Shown piece by piece: positions 59,930 through 64,000 of a stretch of DNA of 64,000 nt. This DNA is from Ferrimonas pelagia (GTDB lineage: Bacteria; Pseudomonadota; Gammaproteobacteria; Enterobacterales; Shewanellaceae). Each line of letters starts with the position of its first letter. Within the stretch, counting starts at the first letter, position 1. Where the stretch lies: contig NZ_BAABJZ010000093.1 in assembly GCF_039543565.1 (NCBI RefSeq), positions 13,872 through 77,871 on the forward strand. Reading direction: 5' to 3'. A program made the translations under genes and the position numbers. Below the pieces are notes generated by a model. It did no database searches and was not told the DNA's origin. It worked only from the letters and a program-made list of their open reading frames with translations.

Positions 59930-60649
59930 ATGCTAAGTGTGCGATCCCTCGTGGGTGTGGTTATTACTGTGCTGGCGACCGTGCTCTTGGTCAAGCTTGG
60001 CGTTTGGCAGCTTGAACGGGCGGAGTTTAAACGCGATTGGATGGCTCAGCTTGAAGCGCGGGGGGAGCAGCCATTGGCGTGGCCGCTCGGCACTGTGGAA
60101 TTGGCGGGTTATCGTTTGAGCGTTTCTGGCCACTGGCTGCCCGAAAGGGCGCTGCTACTGGATAACCAAACACTGGATGGCCAGGTGGGGTACCGCTGGC
60201 TGGTGCCGATCGAGATCGAGCCAGCGCAGCCCTGGTTGTTGGTGGATCTGGGTTTTGTCCCGGCTCCGGTACGACGCAATGAACTGCCAGCGCTGCCCGA
60301 GCTCCCGCCTTTCAGTCATGTATCCGGCCGCTTGTATCAACCCGGCGTGAATCGATTGGCGGCGCAGTTGCTGCCAGAGAGCGGGGCCGTCACCCGGATC
60401 CAGGCATTGGAGTGGCCGGCGCTGTCGACGCTTTGGCAGCATGAGGTGGTGCCTGCCCTGCTCTGGCTGAAACAGCCGTCTGAACTGGGGTTTGCCCGTC
60501 CGTGGCGACCAATCAACTTAGCCCCGGAGAAACATCAGGCCTATGCACTGCAGTGGTTTTCTCTGGCAGTGGCCTGTGTCTTGATCAGCTTGACCCTCGC
60601 GTGGCGCGGGCGCTTGCATCGGCGCGATCAGGCCGATAACTTGGGCTAA
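59930..60649 (+). CDS. SURF1 family cytochrome oxidase assembly protein
   Basis: 239 residues with membrane helices at both ends (about 8-26 and 208-228) and a soluble periplasmic domain between. SURF1 helps insert heme a into subunit I. Motifs: GVWQLERAEFKRDWM after the first helix, GYRWLVPIEI, LLVDLGFVP and KHQAYALQWFSLA before the last helix. The ATG at 59930 gives the standard short N-terminus; an earlier TTG frame is ignored. It opens the assembly-factor half of the operon. Confidence 0.9.
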   Translation: MLSVRSLVGVVITVLATVLLVKLGVWQLERAEFKRDWMAQLEARGEQPLAWPLGTVELAGYRLSVSGHWLPERALLLDNQTLDGQVGYRWLVPIEIEPAQPWLLVDLGFVPAPVRRNELPALPELPPFSHVSGRLYQPGVNRLAAQLLPESGAVTRIQALEWPALSTLWQHEVVPALLWLKQPSELGFARPWRPINLAPEKHQAYALQWFSLAVACVLISLTLAWRGRLHRRDQADNLG

Positions 60650-60733
60650 TCAGCGAGCCATTCCAGATCGCTAAGACAAGTTGTTGTCACCCGCAGTACC
60701 GGTGATAGATATGAATTTCTTTGGGAGATCTGT

Positions 60734-61282
60734 ATGTCCTCCACCGGTACCTCGAAACGTACCCTTATTTTGTTGATCTTGGCTTTCGCCTTGCCGGTAT
60801 TGGCTGCCTATAGCGCGCTGCAATGGGGCTGGTATCAAGGCGGTGCCACCAACCGCGGCGAGCTGCTGCAGCAGCTCAGTTATGATCAACTACAACTGGC
60901 GAATCCCGATAGCGAGCATTGGCAGATCGTGACCCAACTGCCGGCCGAGTGCGATCAACGTTGTCAGGCCACCATTACGGTGATCCAACAAGCACATATC
61001 GCGCTGGGCCGCGAGAAGGTTCGGGTTCAGCCAGTGATCTTCACTACCGCCACCAGCGATCCGCGCGCACAGGAAAACCTGCGCCAGCTTAACTTTACCC
61101 TCATACCGGCCAATTCCGAGGCACATCAGGCGCTTGCGCCCTATGCCCTGGTGGTGGTTGATCCTTGGGGCCAATGGGTCATGGGCTACCGCGCTGATCC
61201 GCAGCAGGCGGTGCCGCTCTCCATGGGCAAAGATCTGCTGGCCGATCTGCGCAAACTGCTTAAGCTATCCCGGATCGGGTAG
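60734..61282 (+). CDS. Conserved membrane protein of cytochrome oxidase loci (thioredoxin-like)
   Basis: 182 residues: one N-terminal helix (about 10-28) and a periplasmic domain with a thioredoxin-like outline (WQIVTQLPAECDQRCQATIT, then AYALVVVDPWGQWVMGYR). The Cys pair is in CDQRC, unlike the CxxC of thioredoxins and closer to the spacing in SCO proteins (CxxxC). Genes of this type sit between surf1 and ctaA in Shewanella, Vibrio and Pseudomonas and are called cytochrome oxidase-associated proteins without a proven function. A copper or redox role is plausible from the CxxxC. Confidence 0.72.
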   Translation: MSSTGTSKRTLILLILAFALPVLAAYSALQWGWYQGGATNRGELLQQLSYDQLQLANPDSEHWQIVTQLPAECDQRCQATITVIQQAHIALGREKVRVQPVIFTTATSDPRAQENLRQLNFTLIPANSEAHQALAPYALVVVDPWGQWVMGYRADPQQAVPLSMGKDLLADLRKLLKLSRIG

Positions 61283-61290
61283 GAGGGATG

Positions 61291-62263
61291 ATGCGTCAAC
61301 TGACCTTATTGACCCTGATCCTCGCCCTGGTGGTGATCCTGCTCGGCGCCTTTACCCGCTTGACCGACGCTGGCCTGGGTTGCCCGGATTGGCCAGGCTG
61401 CTATGGCTTTTTGACGGTGCCGGACGGTGAGCAGATCGCCCATGCTGAAGCGCGCTTTCCGCAGCGTCCGGTCGAGGCGGCCAAGGCCTGGGCCGAGATG
61501 ATCCACCGCTACGTTGCTGGCACTCTGGGCTTGTTCATTCTCGCGCTTGCGCTGCTGTCCCGACGTCAACGATCAGGTCCGAAGCGCTTGCCTTGGGTGT
61601 TGGTCGGGCTGGTGATATTTCAGGCCGCTTTGGGGATGTGGACCGTGACCCTGAATCTGCTGCCTGTGGTGGTCATGGGGCATCTCTTAGGTGGATTTGC
61701 CATCCTCAGTTTGTTGTTTCTGCTGTGGCTTCGCTTGCCGAGCGGCGCCGAAGAAGGGGAGGCGATCACTTCGGGCCGATCCGGGCGTGTCTTCGCGCTG
61801 GTGGCCTTGTTGGTGCTGATCACACAGATCGCACTCGGTGGCTGGACCTCTGCCAACTACGCGTCTTTGGCCTGCACCCAACTGCCGATCTGCGAAGGCC
61901 AGTGGTGGCAAGGTTTGACGCCGCAGCAGGCATTCAGTCCGCTCCCGCCACCCGCGCAAAGTTACGAGTTTGGCGTGCTGGATTACCCGGCGCGGATGAC
62001 CATCCATGTTAGCCATCGGCTTTGGGCTGGGGTGACGGCGCTGATCTTGCTGCTGCTGTGGTGGCGTTTGCGCGCCGGGGGCTACCGGCGGGAGTCTTAC
62101 GCTCTGGCAGGGTTGCTGGTGCTGCAACTGCTGCTGGGGATCATCAATGTGGCGGCAACCTTGCCGCTACCGGTCGCGGTGGCCCATAACGGCGTTGCGG
62201 CCCTGTTGTTGCTCTCTGTGGTGGCAGCGAACTATCGATTATGGCGGACAAAAGGAGTGGTGC

Positions 62264-62271
<8 letters not shown>
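61291..62271 (+). CDS. ctaA: Heme A synthase
   Basis: 326 residues, eight membrane helices, oxidising the C8 methyl of heme O to a formyl group. Helix-1 region contains LGAFTRLTDAGLGCPDWPGC with the conserved cysteine pair; EMIHRYVAG (ligand His), LGGWTSANYASLAC and HVSHRLWAGV are the other family landmarks. Two ATGs occur in a row; the second (61291) has better spacing from AGGAGG. It overlaps ctaB by 8 bases. Confidence 0.93.
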
Positions 62272-63165
<894 letters not shown>

Positions 63166-63169
<4 letters not shown>

Positions 63170-63822
63170 CCTTACGGTGGCAATGGATCATCCTAGCGGG
63201 CGCGCTGGCGCTGGCGGCGGGGGTTGGGGTGGCATTGCAAGCCCCCTCTGAGCGGCCCTTGGTGTCGGCGCTATGGCTGCAGACCCCTCGGCCTTTGGTG
63301 CCATTTGAGTTGAGTGATCACAGCACAGGGCGCTTCACCAATGCCCAGTTGCAGGGGCGCTGGACCCTGCTGTTTCTGGGCTACACCTCTTGTCCTGATG
63401 TCTGCCCGACCACCATGGCCGATCTGGCCCGTGCCTATAACGGCTTGAAGAATGTGATGACCTCGGCGCCATTGCAGGTGGTGCTGATGAGTGTTGATCC
63501 CGGGCGTGACAGCCTCGATAAGCTGGCCAGCTATGTGCGCTTTTTCGACCCGGACTTCACCGCGATAACCGGTGAACACGGTCAGTTGTATCAGCTAAGT
63601 CAATCCTTGGGGCTGGTCTATGCCTTGGTGGACAATCCCAATGGCGATGGCAGCGGCGAGGATTACTTGGTGGATCACGCGGCAGATATCGTGTTGATCA
63701 ACCCGGACGGCGAGTTGGAGGCCATATTCCGGCCCGAGGGCGGTGTTGGGGAGATCCGCCGGGTGTCGATGGACCGCCTGACGGCGGACTATCCGGTGAT
63801 CACCGGCCAATTCGGTCGCTAA
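63166..63822 (+). CDS. SCO1/SenC copper chaperone
   Basis: 218 residues, membrane-anchored by an N-terminal helix (about 6-23), with a periplasmic thioredoxin-fold domain. The copper motif is CPDVCP (CxxxC, about residues 76-80), with the distal ligand His in VDHAADIVLI (about 169). Loads copper onto the CuA centre of CoxB. Start overlaps ctaB as ATGA. Last gene of the operon, ahead of a perfect terminator. Confidence 0.93.
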
Positions 63823-63841
63823 CCGGGGCCGCAGCGAACAA

Positions 63842-63870
63842 AAAAGGGTGGCCATCGGGCCACCCTTTTG
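63842..63870. terminator. Terminator of the cox operon
   Basis: AAAAGGGTGGCC / GGCCACCCTTTT, a 12-bp perfect stem with a 4-base loop, followed by G; A-run on the left makes it usable in either direction. Confidence 0.9.
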
Positions 63871-63876
63871 TACTGG

Positions 63877-64000
63877 GTGTGCCAGGCATGGCACGCAGTG
63901 CCTTGACGGGCACTGTTCCGGTTCGCGTGGTGGCGATCGGATGACTTGGTGGTGAAAGTCCACTGCTGGCCCGGTAAGGGGAACAGCTAGCTGAACGGCA
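63877..64000 (+). mobile_element. Probable 5' end of a group II intron, cut by the window edge
   Basis: From GTGTG (matching the intron 5' consensus GUGYG) the sequence folds into consecutive hairpins: GTGCCA / TGGCAC at 63880-63895 and AGTGCC / GGGCACT just after. The part with GGTGAAAGTCCACTGCTGGC and CGGTAAGGGGAACAGC looks like domain I of bacterial introns that encode a reverse transcriptase. It sits directly behind an intrinsic terminator, the preferred target of class C group II introns. The reverse transcriptase gene would lie beyond the window, so this rests on pattern memory and position. Confidence 0.5.

Overview
The window is chromosomal DNA of a gammaproteobacterium with moderately high GC, most likely Alteromonadales and close to Ferrimonas or Shewanella. 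This placement rests on gene order (yicC/rph-pyrE; slmA-dut-coaBC/radC-rpmBG-mutM; coaD and waaA flanking a surface-glycan island; kbl-tdh; glpE-glpG; plsB/lexA-sulA followed by the cox operon) and on protein similarity recognised by eye. No database search was possible, so genus is an inference. No tRNA, rRNA or CRISPR array was recognised.

Layout. 1-9.4 kb is housekeeping: RNA processing and pyrimidine synthesis (yicC, rph, pyrE with an attenuator-like terminator), SlmA, dUTPase, CoaBC, RadC, ribosomal proteins L28/L33 and MutM. 9.4-25.6 kb is a cell-surface island bounded by coaD and waaA: a Wzi-like outer-membrane protein and a small barrel; a nonulosonic (sialic-type) acid block with a sialyltransferase-like enzyme, a fused CMP-sugar synthetase/PseG-like protein and NeuB; a glycosyltransferase; a four-gene minus-strand operon (HAD phosphatase, nucleotidyltransferase-kinase fusion, nucleotidyltransferase, WavE-like protein); UDP-glucuronate 4-epimerase with UDP-glucose dehydrogenase; and the Kdo kinase KdkA beside the Kdo transferase WaaA. 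Together they look like lipopolysaccharide core/capsule assembly and decoration.

25.7-35.6 kb holds a TetR regulator, threonine catabolism (kbl-tdh), a secreted GH31 glycosidase, a 1.2-kb AT-rich gene-free stretch, a DUF2057-type protein, GlpE-GlpG, a stray FliL-like protein and UbiC. 35.6-42.2 kb is a copper/silver cluster: two small periplasmic metal-binding proteins, one with four tandem CPMHP...CGM domains; a CusB-type adaptor carrying four nearly identical 114-bp repeats; and a CusA-type pump whose intact gene is flanked by short remnants of the 5' and 3' ends of a second cusA. No outer-membrane CusC partner is present.

42.4-44.7 kb is a tandemly duplicated module of small membrane proteins with one XRE regulator. 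44.8-50.3 kb has a solitary type IV pilin, a DUF2339 polytopic protein, an alanine-rich lipoprotein and a QmcA-NfeD pair. 50.3-54.8 kb has TapT, PlsB and the SOS-regulated lexA-sulA pair with two SOS boxes. 55.0-63.8 kb is a complete aa3-type oxidase operon (coxB with two fused cytochrome c domains, coxA, ctaG, coxC, surf1, ctaA, ctaB, sco) and its assembly factors. The last ~125 bases, just past the sco terminator, look like the start of a group II intron cut by the window edge.
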